A stretch of 7,449 bases of DNA, from NCBI GenBank assembly GCA_964581095.1, contig CAZONK010000171.1:1-7449 (forward strand), in the 5' to 3' direction. Below are positions 1 through 7,202 of the stretch, piece after piece; position 1 is the first letter of the stretch, and every line of letters begins with the position of its first letter. Origin of the DNA: SZUA-230 sp964581095 (GTDB lineage: Bacteria; Bacteroidota; Bacteroidia; Cytophagales; Cyclobacteriaceae). The translations under genes and the position numbers were made by a program. Under the pieces are notes generated by a model. That model saw nothing but the letters and a program-made list of their open reading frames with translations. It did no database searches and was not told the DNA's origin.

Positions 1-2129
1 CCTATAATAAATTTATTATCGATGCAGAAAATATAGAAGATGACGATGAAGAGTTTCAGGAGTTTATCACCACCAAGTACTTATTCATTTTGGAATCGGT
101 GACCGAAAGAAAATATCTGCGTCCTGACAGAAGCAAAGAAACGGTAATTGCCAACCGGGTTGCTGGTTTTAAGAACCCTCTGTTTACAACGCTGGCGAAT
201 TCTTTTCAACCCTTTTCATTTTATGGGGATTATATTAAAGTCGCAGGTAAGAGGTATCTGAACCCTATAAGTAAAGGAAGTACAAAAAAGTATTTTTTCG
301 AACTGGCAGATTCAATTTATTCAAAAGGTCATAAAGTGTATATCATCAAGTTTGAGCCCCTGAAGGCGAACTTTGATGGGTTGAAGGGAATATTATATGT
401 TAATACCTATAAATATGCCATTGAAAATGTGATTGCCGAAACTGCCAATCTTGTTGAACATTTTAACGATAACATTAAAGTTGAGGTATCAACTGAAGAT
501 GAGTCCAGCAATCAGGGAATAGGTCTTGAAATTGATGTAGAAGAAGATACTACACAAATCAATTTACCCGATAGTGTTGAAGTAAGTAGCAATAATAATA
601 ATGGCTTTGAGCAGATATCAATAACTTTTAAAATCCAGCAGAAATATGATCTAATGGGTGATTCATTGTGGTTTCCATTGCAATTGAACACAGATATCAC
701 CATTGGCGATGCATCGGGAAATTCCAAGGGGGCATTGAAAGGTATGGGAAGAAGCTATCTATCAGATATAGAACTATTGGCTGAAATTAAAAGTCGTGAA
801 TTTGACAGGGTAACATTAGAATTTGACCCCAAAGCCAATACAAGGGACTCTGTGTTTTGGGCACAATATCGGGTAGAACCAATAACACAACGAGGCCTGG
901 AGACCTATCATTTTATAGATAGTGTAGGCGAAGAAGCCCATCTTGACCGTATTGTTACAGGGATAGCGCTGCTAACAACAGGTAAAATCCGCGTTGGCAA
1001 ATTTGATCTGGACATGAAAGAATTTATTGATTATAATCGGTATGAGTCTGTTCGATTGGGTGTTGGAGCCCATACTAACGTTCTTCTTTCGCGATTTTTT
1101 AATGTAGGTGGCTATGTTGCCTACGGATTTAAAGACAGAGATTTTAAATATGGAGGAGATATCAATTTCTTTCTAACAAAGAAAAATGAAATTAAACTCT
1201 CGGTGCTTTATGAGAAGGATGTATCAGAGTTTGCCGGATCAAAATTTTATATGGACAACAATCCATTATCGTCAGAAACCAACCGGAAGTTTATGATCGA
1301 CAACATGGATAAGTACGAAAACATAGAAACCGCTGTTAGTTTTTACTTTTTGAAATACCTTGATACCCGTTTAGCATTCAGTCGGTCAACAAGAGAGGTT
1401 ACTACTTCCTATATGTATGCTAATCCAGATAATGAAACAGCTTTACTCGCCAACAGGTTTGAATTTGCAGAATTAAAGCTTGGATTTAAATACTCGTTCC
1501 GCGAAAAATATATTGAAGTATTTGGCAATAAAATATCAACCGGTACCAAATACCCTGTAATATGGTTTAATTACACGCGTGGTTTTGATAGTGTTGCAGG
1601 TGGCCAATATGATTATGAAAAATGGGATCTTAAAATCCAGAAAACATTCTTTTTTAAAGGTATTGGAAAACCTTCAATCGCAATAAAAGGCGGGATTACA
1701 TCCGGAAACATACCGGCTACTGACCTGTACAATGGTAATGGAAGTAAAGCTCAATGGATTCCGCTTGAAGCCGCAAACAGTTTCCAGACAATGCAATTGG
1801 GAGAATTCCTTTCAAACCGGTATGTTGCAATATATTTCACGCACAGTTTTGGAAAATTAATTATCAGCCCAAGGCGCTCTACTCCTGAATTTTTAATAAT
1901 TACTAATGCAGGATGGGGAATGCTTGAAAATCCCGAAAGGCACCTGAATTACACTTTTCAGACAATGGAGAAAGGTTATTACGAATCAGGCCTCTCCATT
2001 CGTGACCTGTATCGTATTTGGGGGGTTATGGGGTTGGGTGTTGCCGGATTTTATCGGTATGGCCCTTATGCAAATGTGGAAACCTGGGATAATATCGCAT
2101 TAAAAATATCTATTAAGTTTTCGATTTAA
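1..2129 (+). CDS. DUF5686 family outer-membrane protein, 5' partial
   Basis: The reading frame is open from base 3 with no stop before TAA at 2127-2129, giving 708 residues in the window. A TTG at 90 is in frame, but the 29 codons upstream (for example FIIDAENIEDDDEEF) continue a recognisable DUF5686 sequence, so the true start lies outside the window. Full-length relatives have roughly 800 residues, beginning with a signal peptide and a carboxypeptidase-regulatory-like beta-sandwich; that part is missing here. Family hallmarks visible are SKETVIANRVAGFKNPLF, then FEPLKANFDGLKGILYVNT and YAIENVIAE near bases 340-440, then WFPLQLNTDI. The second half is rich in alternating beta-strands and aromatic residues and ends in ALKISIKFSI, as expected of an outer-membrane barrel. 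An acidic insert with four Asn in a row (about 480-610) separates two conserved blocks. The molecular function of the family is not established. Family assignment is confident; any role in surface assembly would be inference. Confidence 0.88.
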   Translation, partial: YNKFIIDAENIEDDDEEFQEFITTKYLFILESVTERKYLRPDRSKETVIANRVAGFKNPLFTTLANSFQPFSFYGDYIKVAGKRYLNPISKGSTKKYFFELADSIYSKGHKVYIIKFEPLKANFDGLKGILYVNTYKYAIENVIAETANLVEHFNDNIKVEVSTEDESSNQGIGLEIDVEEDTTQINLPDSVEVSSNNNNGFEQISITFKIQQKYDLMGDSLWFPLQLNTDITIGDASGNSKGALKGMGRSYLSDIELLAEIKSREFDRVTLEFDPKANTRDSVFWAQYRVEPITQRGLETYHFIDSVGEEAHLDRIVTGIALLTTGKIRVGKFDLDMKEFIDYNRYESVRLGVGAHTNVLLSRFFNVGGYVAYGFKDRDFKYGGDINFFLTKKNEIKLSVLYEKDVSEFAGSKFYMDNNPLSSETNRKFMIDNMDKYENIETAVSFYFLKYLDTRLAFSRSTREVTTSYMYANPDNETALLANRFEFAELKLGFKYSFREKYIEVFGNKISTGTKYPVIWFNYTRGFDSVAGGQYDYEKWDLKIQKTFFFKGIGKPSIAIKGGITSGNIPATDLYNGNGSKAQWIPLEAANSFQTMQLGEFLSNRYVAIYFTHSFGKLIISPRRSTPEFLIITNAGWGMLENPERHLNYTFQTMEKGYYESGLSIRDLYRIWGVMGLGVAGFYRYGPYANVETWDNIALKISIKFSI

Positions 2130-2207
2130 CCAATACTAAATCTCTTCATTTTTGTACCTGGCTGACACTTATTGACAAGCGACAGACACAAGAACACCTA
2201 ATCAAAA

Positions 2208-2308
2208 CGTCATTATCGGACCTGCCGGTCCAGGCAGGTTTATTCCGATAATCCCTAAGAAAGTAGTTCCATAGCCTTGGGACCACCGGGTTAAACCCGT
2301 TGATGACG
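2208..2308. other. GC-rich structured intergenic element (possible ncRNA or REP-like repeat)
   Basis: The element stands out from the AT-rich surroundings and can fold into three hairpins inside a closing stem. The outer stem pairs CGTCAT (2208-2213) with ATGACG (2303-2308). Hairpin 1 pairs ATTATCGGA (2212-2220) with TCCGATAAT (2244-2252), then CCTGCC (2221-2226) with GGCAGG (2233-2238) around a 6-nt loop, leaving a 5-nt bulge; it shares two bases with the outer stem. Hairpin 2 pairs GTTCCA (2266-2271) with TGGGAC (2278-2283), with one G-U pair. Hairpin 3 pairs CGGG (2287-2290) with CCCG (2296-2299). A weak promoter-like CATTTTTGTACC lies at about 2147-2158 on the plus strand. No RNA family is recognised. 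It may be a small RNA, a palindromic dispersed repeat, or part of the transcription end of the DUF5686 gene. Confidence 0.35.
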
Positions 2309-2317
2309 ATATTAAAA

Positions 2318-2362
2318 TATAAAAAAACAAATACCGAATTGAAGATGGTTCAATTGGGTATT
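2318..2362 (-). terminator. Rho-independent terminator of the amidohydrolase-DUF2911 operon
   Basis: Arms AATACCGAATTGAA (2330-2343) and TTCAATTGGGTATT (2349-2362) pair over 14 positions with a single G-G mismatch, around the 5-nt loop GATGG. Read on the minus strand, the hairpin starts 22 bp past the DUF2911 stop and is followed at once by TTGTTTTTTT (2330 down to 2321), the usual U-tract. On the plus strand a run of eight T (2374-2381) follows only after 11 bases, so termination of plus-strand transcripts here is possible but less convincing. Confidence 0.75.
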
Positions 2363-2383
2363 CAACTAAGATATTTTTTTTCC

Positions 2384-2989
2384 TTATTTAGCTTTCACCT
2401 CCAGATTGATCCTCGCTTTTTCCCAGGCAAATTTCAAACCTCCGTCAACATAGTATGTGAGTCTTTCCACTACGTCATCTGACCATTCAGGAGTAACAGA
2501 AATTCGCAACACGTCCTGGTCTTCAGCATAACTAAATGCACCCCAGGCATCCCATCCTTTATTAAAAATCACAACCCAGCCCTCATTTTCATTCGGAATC
2601 ATAAATATTGCATATTTCCCGGCTGCCAGGTCATTCCCATTCACAGTTACATCACCACTTAGTTCTATAGAGGTAGTTTCATTTGCTCCGGCACGCCAAA
2701 CTTTCCCATAGGGCTCCAGGTCACCCCATACGGTTCTTCCTTTCACCGCGGGTGATCCATAATCTACAGTAATTGCCACGCCACTAATTTCTCCAGATGC
2801 CTGCTGACGTGGACTAGGCAATGCTTCACTTGATTCTTCCGCATCCGAATCTTCGTCGCCGCCATGGTCATCAGCTTCTACTGATTCAGATTCATTCTCA
2901 TCGCCCTCATGGCTACCTGATTGGCAACCGGCAAAAGAAAGTGCGAATACTGCAAACAAAGCCCATAATATTGCATTAAGATTTTTCAT
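2384..2989 (-). CDS. DUF2911 domain lipoprotein
   Basis: The product has 201 residues. It starts at ATG 2989-2987 with a lipoprotein signal peptide whose lipobox SFAGC places the lipidated cysteine at residue 22. Residues 28-55 form a low-complexity linker in which 15 of 28 residues are Asp or Glu. The DUF2911 domain follows from about residue 58: SPRQQASGEISGV, VDYGSPAVKGRTVWGDL, PYGKVWRAGANE, LAAGKYAIFMIP and VIFNKGWDAWGAF are the conserved blocks of this family. DUF2911 proteins are common exported proteins of Bacteroidota with no established biochemical activity. The gene lies 27 bp downstream of the amidohydrolase stop codon on the same strand, with no terminator visible between them, and a strong terminator follows it, so it is probably the second gene of a two-gene operon. 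The acidic linker may hold the domain away from the membrane or act in surface export; both are inferences. Confidence 0.92.
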   Translation of the reverse strand: MKNLNAILWALFAVFALSFAGCQSGSHEGDENESESVEADDHGGDEDSDAEESSEALPSPRQQASGEISGVAITVDYGSPAVKGRTVWGDLEPYGKVWRAGANETTSIELSGDVTVNGNDLAAGKYAIFMIPNENEGWVVIFNKGWDAWGAFSYAEDQDVLRISVTPEWSDDVVERLTYYVDGGLKFAWEKARINLEVKAK

Positions 2990-3016
2990 ATGTTTGTTGA
3001 TTGGTAAATATTTTTT

Positions 3017-4747
3017 TTATTTCTGTAATTCGTAAACAATCTGTCCGCTCAGGATTGTCATGACTACCCTCGTTTTGAGTATCTCTTCTTCAGGTATTGA
3101 CATGATATCTTGTGTAAATATAGTAAAATCCGCAAGTTTACCGGGTTCAATAGACCCTTTTACATTTTCTTCAAATTCGCCGTAGGCAGCATCAAGCGTA
3201 TAAGAATGTAATGCTTCCTCCCTGGACATCCGTTGATCCGGTTCATACCCTCCCGGAGGCGTACCGTTGAGGGTTTTGCGGGAAACAGAGGCATAGAATG
3301 AAGCAATAGGGTTAATCGGCTCTACCGGAACATCTGTTCCGTTTATAATTACCGCATTTGATTGCAGTAGTTTTTGCCAGACATAAGCACCTTCTTTGAT
3401 ACGTTTTTCTCCTAATCGGTCAATTGCCCAGGGGCGATCGGAAGACATGTGAATAGCCTGTATTGCAGCAATTACACCCATTTCACCAAACCTCCCAATA
3501 TCATCAGGATTGATATGTTGTGCATGTTCAATTCTATATCGGTGATCTGTTGCCTGATCGGGATTTTCATTGAAGGCCTGTTCGTAGCGATCAAGTACCT
3601 CGCGGTTTGCACGGTCACCTATGGCATGAGAACAAACCTGAAATCCAAATTCCAATCCTTTTTTTGATACTTCAAGTACATAATCCATTGGAAGGGTTTC
3701 TAATCCGAATTCACCCGGCATATCTGAATATTCTTCCAATAGCCAGGCGCCCCGATTTCCCAATGCCCCATCGCAATTAAGTTTTATCGCCCGAACGGTA
3801 AGCAAATGATCCACTGAATCAATCATTGGACCTTTTTTGTACCATGATTTTGTTAATTCCCTGTTTGGACCGGAAATCATAGCATAAATCCTGACTCCTA
3901 ACTTTCCTGCATCTTTGTATGTCTGGTATAGATCAATAGTACCCTGCCCTATCCCCGCATCATGAAAGCTGGTAATACCATTCCGCTGACATGCTTTGAT
4001 TGCAAGGTCCAGAGCCTGCATATTTCGTTCTTCATCATTGGTTGGTATTTTTGCACCAATTATTCCTTGTGCCCGTTCACTGAATATCCCTGTGGGATTA
4101 CCTTCCTTATCCCGGATGATTTCTCCACCTTCCATCTCTTTTGAAAAACTCTCTACTGACATTTGATTGACCCCTGCAATTTCCATTGCTTTTGCATTTG
4201 CAAAACCAGCATGACCACTTGCATGTCGTAAATAAACAGGGTTATCAGGAGATACTGCACTGAGCTTATCGTGGGTTTGAAATCCTTTTACCACTCTTTC
4301 AGGTTCCTTATTCCATTTGCTCTGGTGCCAGCCACGGCCCAGGATCCACTCACCGGGTTCGGCCAATTCTACAGCTTCAGCTACCAACGCAACCAACTCC
4401 TCGTAATTCTTTAAACCTGACAGATCCAGGTTCAACTCGTTATATCCAAGTCCCATCAGGTGCCCATGAGATTCAATAAACCCGGGTGTCATCGTGGCAC
4501 CATCAAGATCTACAATGCTCGTTTCCTGACCTAAATATTTTGACAACTCGTCCTCATTGCCCGCATCAAGAATAAGTCCATCCTTTACTACAACTGCCTC
4601 CACAATTGGAGAATCTTCATCCATTGTATAAATGGGTCCTCCTTTGATAACCATATCCGCTACGGGTATAGTTTCTAAAGGCTGACAAGAGATACCAAGA
4701 AGAACAAAGACAATAAAAGGCGAAATAATAGTATTGTGGAGTTTCAT
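3017..4747 (-). CDS. Exported amidohydrolase family 3 (YtcJ-like) lipoprotein
   Basis: The product has 576 residues and starts at ATG 4747-4745. The N-terminus is hydrophobic and ends in LLGISC, with Cys21 as the likely lipidation site. The rest is a complete metal-dependent amidohydrolase of the YtcJ/amidohydro_3 group: TPGFIESHGH with the HxH metal pair (His94, His96), GHAGFANAKAM (His179), KLNCDGALGNRGAW (Lys322, Asp326), CSHAIGD (His374), RIEHAQH (His408) and NGTDVPVEP (Asp472). The C-terminal composite domain reads GSIEPGKLADFTIF, as is usual for these enzymes. Length fits the family plus a signal peptide. These enzymes hydrolyse amide-type bonds, but specificity cannot be read from the sequence. 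The lipobox implies work in the periplasm or at an envelope face. It is the first gene of the operon with DUF2911 and is transcribed divergently from the barrel gene at 4859. All expected metal ligands are present, so it should be active. Confidence 0.93.
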   Translation of the reverse strand: MKLHNTIISPFIVFVLLGISCQPLETIPVADMVIKGGPIYTMDEDSPIVEAVVVKDGLILDAGNEDELSKYLGQETSIVDLDGATMTPGFIESHGHLMGLGYNELNLDLSGLKNYEELVALVAEAVELAEPGEWILGRGWHQSKWNKEPERVVKGFQTHDKLSAVSPDNPVYLRHASGHAGFANAKAMEIAGVNQMSVESFSKEMEGGEIIRDKEGNPTGIFSERAQGIIGAKIPTNDEERNMQALDLAIKACQRNGITSFHDAGIGQGTIDLYQTYKDAGKLGVRIYAMISGPNRELTKSWYKKGPMIDSVDHLLTVRAIKLNCDGALGNRGAWLLEEYSDMPGEFGLETLPMDYVLEVSKKGLEFGFQVCSHAIGDRANREVLDRYEQAFNENPDQATDHRYRIEHAQHINPDDIGRFGEMGVIAAIQAIHMSSDRPWAIDRLGEKRIKEGAYVWQKLLQSNAVIINGTDVPVEPINPIASFYASVSRKTLNGTPPGGYEPDQRMSREEALHSYTLDAAYGEFEENVKGSIEPGKLADFTIFTQDIMSIPEEEILKTRVVMTILSGQIVYELQK

Positions 4748-4858
4748 TTAATATGGTGCGTTTGTTGTTAACAATTCTTTATCAAGAATACTTAAAAAGA
4801 TTATCATTGTAAAGAAATATTACACCGTGTACACGTATCTGAAAAATCTCAAGACAAA
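4748..4858. promoter_or_regulatory. Divergent promoter region with two palindromes
   Basis: This 111-bp gap separates the start codons of the divergent amidohydrolase and barrel genes, so promoters for both should lie here. It contains two perfect 10-bp palindromes, TTGTTAACAA (4765-4774) and CGTGTACACG (4826-4835), and an inverted repeat ATTCTT/AAGAAT (4774-4779 and 4784-4789) with a 4-nt spacer. The first palindrome and the inverted repeat overlap by one base. These could be operator sites or chance AT-rich symmetry. A weak match to the Bacteroidota promoter (TTG at 4765, TACTTAAA at 4789, 21 bp apart) points toward the barrel gene. No convincing TAnnTTTG box is seen for the amidohydrolase. 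Confidence 0.4.
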
Positions 4859-5566
4859 ATGAAAAATTATATTAACAGGTTAATTTTAGTTGGAGTCATG
4901 TCACTTTTGCTAACCATTGCATTTCAAAGCGGTGTCAGGGCGCAGGAAATGGGAGTTTCTTTTTCATTTTTCTTTCCTAAAAACGGATATTTTTCGGTTC
5001 CAATTAGCCCATTTTCGATCAGGGGTGTTGGGTTTAATATAAATAGATACCTGGCCATTGAAACGGGTGCATCCCTTTATAGATTTTCCGGATTGAGTGT
5101 AACAGGCGTTCCATTCGATACAAAAGATCCTATTATTGGTCCTACGATCACCATAATGGCCCCTTTGGAAGTAGTTTTGCAAATTGCAAATCAGTCACAG
5201 GAATTTCGTATCAAGGGAGGACTGTTTGGATTTTACAATATAACCAGTCAGCTATTGTATGGAAATCTTGACAGGGCACTACGGGATTTGGAAAACTGGG
5301 ATGTTTTAAATGCGGATTTTACATATGATAATAACCCCGGTTGGGGATATGAATTTGGAGCGGAGTATATTGTGTATATAAATAAGCAATTTGGCATAAC
5401 ACTCGGGGCAAACTATTTTATCGGTGGAGCAAATATAAACCTGAGGGGTACTTATAAGGGGGGGACTGATGGAACGGGTCTGGAAGAAAAACAAGTGGTA
5501 TATACGGATTCCGTTCTTGACTTTACAGGTTGGGAAATATCTTTAGGAGTATTGTTCGGAGGCTAG
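4859..5566 (+). CDS. Small outer-membrane beta-barrel protein, unknown function
   Basis: The product has 235 residues and starts at ATG 4859 after an A-rich leader. Residues 1-28 form a classical signal peptide (Lys/Arg near the start, a hydrophobic core of about 15 residues, cleavage after VRA before Gln29), so this is not a lipoprotein. The mature part is rich in Gly, Tyr and Phe with alternating hydrophobic and polar residues, for example GVSFSFFFP, YLAIETGASLYRF, FRIKGGLFGFYN, GYEFGAEYIVYI and FGITLGANYFIGGANINL. This fits an eight- to ten-strand outer-membrane barrel of about 205 residues. The C-terminus, WEISLGVLFGG, ends in Gly-Gly rather than an aromatic residue, which is less typical for a final strand. 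I do not recognise a specific family beyond generic Bacteroidota porin-like barrels. It faces away from the amidohydrolase operon and precedes the HEGYPGHH lipoprotein by 191 bp, so co-transcription with the latter is uncertain. Confidence 0.8.
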   Translation: MKNYINRLILVGVMSLLLTIAFQSGVRAQEMGVSFSFFFPKNGYFSVPISPFSIRGVGFNINRYLAIETGASLYRFSGLSVTGVPFDTKDPIIGPTITIMAPLEVVLQIANQSQEFRIKGGLFGFYNITSQLLYGNLDRALRDLENWDVLNADFTYDNNPGWGYEFGAEYIVYINKQFGITLGANYFIGGANINLRGTYKGGTDGTGLEEKQVVYTDSVLDFTGWEISLGVLFGG

Positions 5567-5757
5567 TGTTCATATAAAATATAACCCAAAATTCTATTTT
5601 CCGTTTAACTTGTTGAATTAGATTATTTATAGTCTAAAATTTACATGCATAGGGATTAAATAATTTACAGATCATTTTTATTCAAAAACACATTAATATA
5701 ATTGTACTTTACTTATAATTGTGTGGTTAATTTACCTGGATCCATTTTTTGATATTT

Positions 5758-7074
5758 ATGAGATTACTTTTCGTCTCTATTATTTGCTTTGTTTTTTTAA
5801 TTATAGGAGGCTGCAAACGTCCCATGCCTGAAACTATAAGTCCAATTGATTCCATAGCTGAAAATTATGTAAAGCTTACATTAGAAATCGGACAATATGA
5901 TCCTGATTTTGTAGATGCATATTATGGACCAGATGACTGGAAACCACTAAACAAGGTAAATACTGATTCAGCAACTATACCCTATGAAGAATTAAACTGG
6001 AAAGCCATTGAATTGCACACAGCTCTTGAAGAACTTGACATATCCTATTTTGATAGCCTGGAAATTCTTAGGTACCGCTACCTGATAATTCAGCTTGTTG
6101 CCATCAAAACGAAACTTGACATGATATCAGGTGAAGTTTTGCCATTTGATGTTGAATCCAGGGCATTGTATGATGCTGTAACCCCTCATTTTGAAAGAGA
6201 ATATTATGATAAACTTTTACAAAAATTAGAAATCCTTTTACCAGGAAATGGAAGTTTAAATGAGCGATATGAGATGTATAGTTCAAAATTTATTGTTCCG
6301 GATGACAAATTGGACGCAGTATTCCAGGCAGCAATAGAGGAAGCTCGTAAGCGTACTCTTGAGAATTTATCATTGCCGGAAAACGAGAGTTTCATTATAG
6401 AGTACGTAAATGACAAACCCTGGTCAGGATACAATTGGTATAAAGGAAACAGTCATAGCCTGATTCAAATCAATACTGATTTTCCTATCTATATCGAAAG
6501 GGCGATTGACCTGGCTTGTCATGAAGGATACCCGGGCCATCATGTGTATAATGTAATGCTTGAACAAAAACTTGTGATTGATAAAGGATGGACAGAATTT
6601 TCCCTCTACCCGCTTTTCAGCCCACAATCCCTTATTGCTGAAGGAACTGCAAATTTTGGAATTGAAGTAGCTTTTACAGATAAAGAACGTCGACAGTTTG
6701 AAAAAGAGACGCTTTTCCCATTGGCAGGAATAGACCCTTTACTTGTTGATGACTACTATGATATCCAGAAATTAAGGAGTAAACTTAACTACGCAGGGAA
6801 TGAAGCTGCAAAGAAATACCTTGATGGAAAAATATCAAGGGAAGAGGCTGCAAAATGGCTTGTGAAATATAACTTAAACTCGTACGAACGGGCACTTCAG
6901 CGTACACGGTTTTTTGACAAATACCGCAGTTATGTAATCAACTACAATTACGGCAAAGACCTGATAAAGGAATATGTTGAACGCAATGGCGGCACCGAAT
7001 CAAATGTTGAAAAACGGTGGAAAGTTTTTACCGAACTTCTCTCAAATCCAGTTTCGGCTTCTATGCTTGAGTAG
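5758..7074 (+). CDS. Putative zinc metallopeptidase lipoprotein with HEGYPGHH motif (DUF885-like)
   Basis: The product has 438 residues. I chose ATG at 5758 over the in-frame TTG at 5749 because it gives a clean lipoprotein signal: Arg2, a hydrophobic core and lipobox IIGGC with Cys19. The mature protein is mostly helical. The core motif CHEGYPGHH has His255, Glu256, His261 and His262, followed 33 residues later by IAEGTANFGIE (Glu295, Glu303). This matches the HExxPGHH plus downstream EGxA arrangement of DUF885 proteins, thought to be zinc peptidases. Other blocks that look conserved are YDPDFVDAYYGP (47-58), ESRALYDAV (133-141), WSGYNWYKG (222-230), LFSPQSLIAEG (286-296) and YRSYVINYNYGKDL (389-402). 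At 438 residues it is shorter than typical DUF885 proteins (about 550-600), so it may be a separate subfamily. A lipid-anchored envelope peptidase is the best guess; the substrate is unknown. The gene stands alone, with 191 bp upstream. Confidence 0.8.
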   Translation: MRLLFVSIICFVFLIIGGCKRPMPETISPIDSIAENYVKLTLEIGQYDPDFVDAYYGPDDWKPLNKVNTDSATIPYEELNWKAIELHTALEELDISYFDSLEILRYRYLIIQLVAIKTKLDMISGEVLPFDVESRALYDAVTPHFEREYYDKLLQKLEILLPGNGSLNERYEMYSSKFIVPDDKLDAVFQAAIEEARKRTLENLSLPENESFIIEYVNDKPWSGYNWYKGNSHSLIQINTDFPIYIERAIDLACHEGYPGHHVYNVMLEQKLVIDKGWTEFSLYPLFSPQSLIAEGTANFGIEVAFTDKERRQFEKETLFPLAGIDPLLVDDYYDIQKLRSKLNYAGNEAAKKYLDGKISREEAAKWLVKYNLNSYERALQRTRFFDKYRSYVINYNYGKDLIKEYVERNGGTESNVEKRWKVFTELLSNPVSASMLE

Positions 7075-7142
7075 AAATGTTTGTGGGTATCAATTAAATT
7101 TAGCAAATAATAAGTATCTGGATGTTTAAACCTAAACAGGGA

Positions 7143-7166
7143 TTGGAATGTTGGAATATTGGAATA
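7143..7166. repeat. Octamer tandem repeat, TTGGAATR x3
   Basis: Three contiguous 8-bp units, TTGGAATG, TTGGAATA and TTGGAATA, lie in the gap between the metallopeptidase gene and the convergent partial gene. A further degenerate unit, ATGTGAAT, follows. The period equals that of the array at 7203-7242. Confidence 0.8.
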
Positions 7167-7168
7167 AT

Positions 7169-7187
7169 GTGAATCAACGGTATTCAC
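7169..7187. repeat. Inverted repeat GTGAAT/ATTCAC between the octamer arrays
   Basis: GTGAAT (7169-7174) and ATTCAC (7182-7187) are perfect reverse complements around a 7-nt loop. The hairpin sits between two octamer arrays that are partly complementary to one another (GAATG in one, CATTC in the other), so it could be the tip of a longer imperfect stem. No U-run follows, so it is not a standard terminator. Confidence 0.4.
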
Positions 7188-7202
7188 TTGAGTTATATCT
7201 TC

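Noticed and set aside
2208..2308. tRNA or known riboswitch
   Set aside because: The three-hairpin layout superficially suggests a cloverleaf, but there is no acceptor stem with CCA-type end, no T-loop sequence and no downstream gene in a riboswitch position on the plus strand.
2300..2482. Plus-strand 60-residue frame running into the DUF2911 gene
   Set aside because: It starts at TTG inside the structured element, crosses the terminator and overlaps the DUF2911 coding sequence antisense; no protein-like features.
5618..5637. Hairpin TTAGATTA/TAGTCTAA as terminator of the barrel gene
   Set aside because: AT-rich, contains a G-U pair and has no following T-run; not distinguishable from chance in this AT-rich gap.
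5714..5735. Promoter boxes upstream of the metallopeptidase (TATAATTG at 5714, TAATTTAC at 5728)
   Set aside because: Each matches the Bacteroidota -7 box only in part and neither has a well-spaced TTTG upstream; a promoter is expected here but cannot be placed.
5749..5757. TTG at 5749 as start of the metallopeptidase lipoprotein
   Set aside because: ATG at 5758 gives a normal lipoprotein signal peptide and is the more common codon; the extra three residues add nothing recognisable.
7123..7138. Hairpin TGTTTA/TAAACA after the metallopeptidase gene as terminator
   Set aside because: Six AT-rich pairs with no T-run on either strand; too weak to call.
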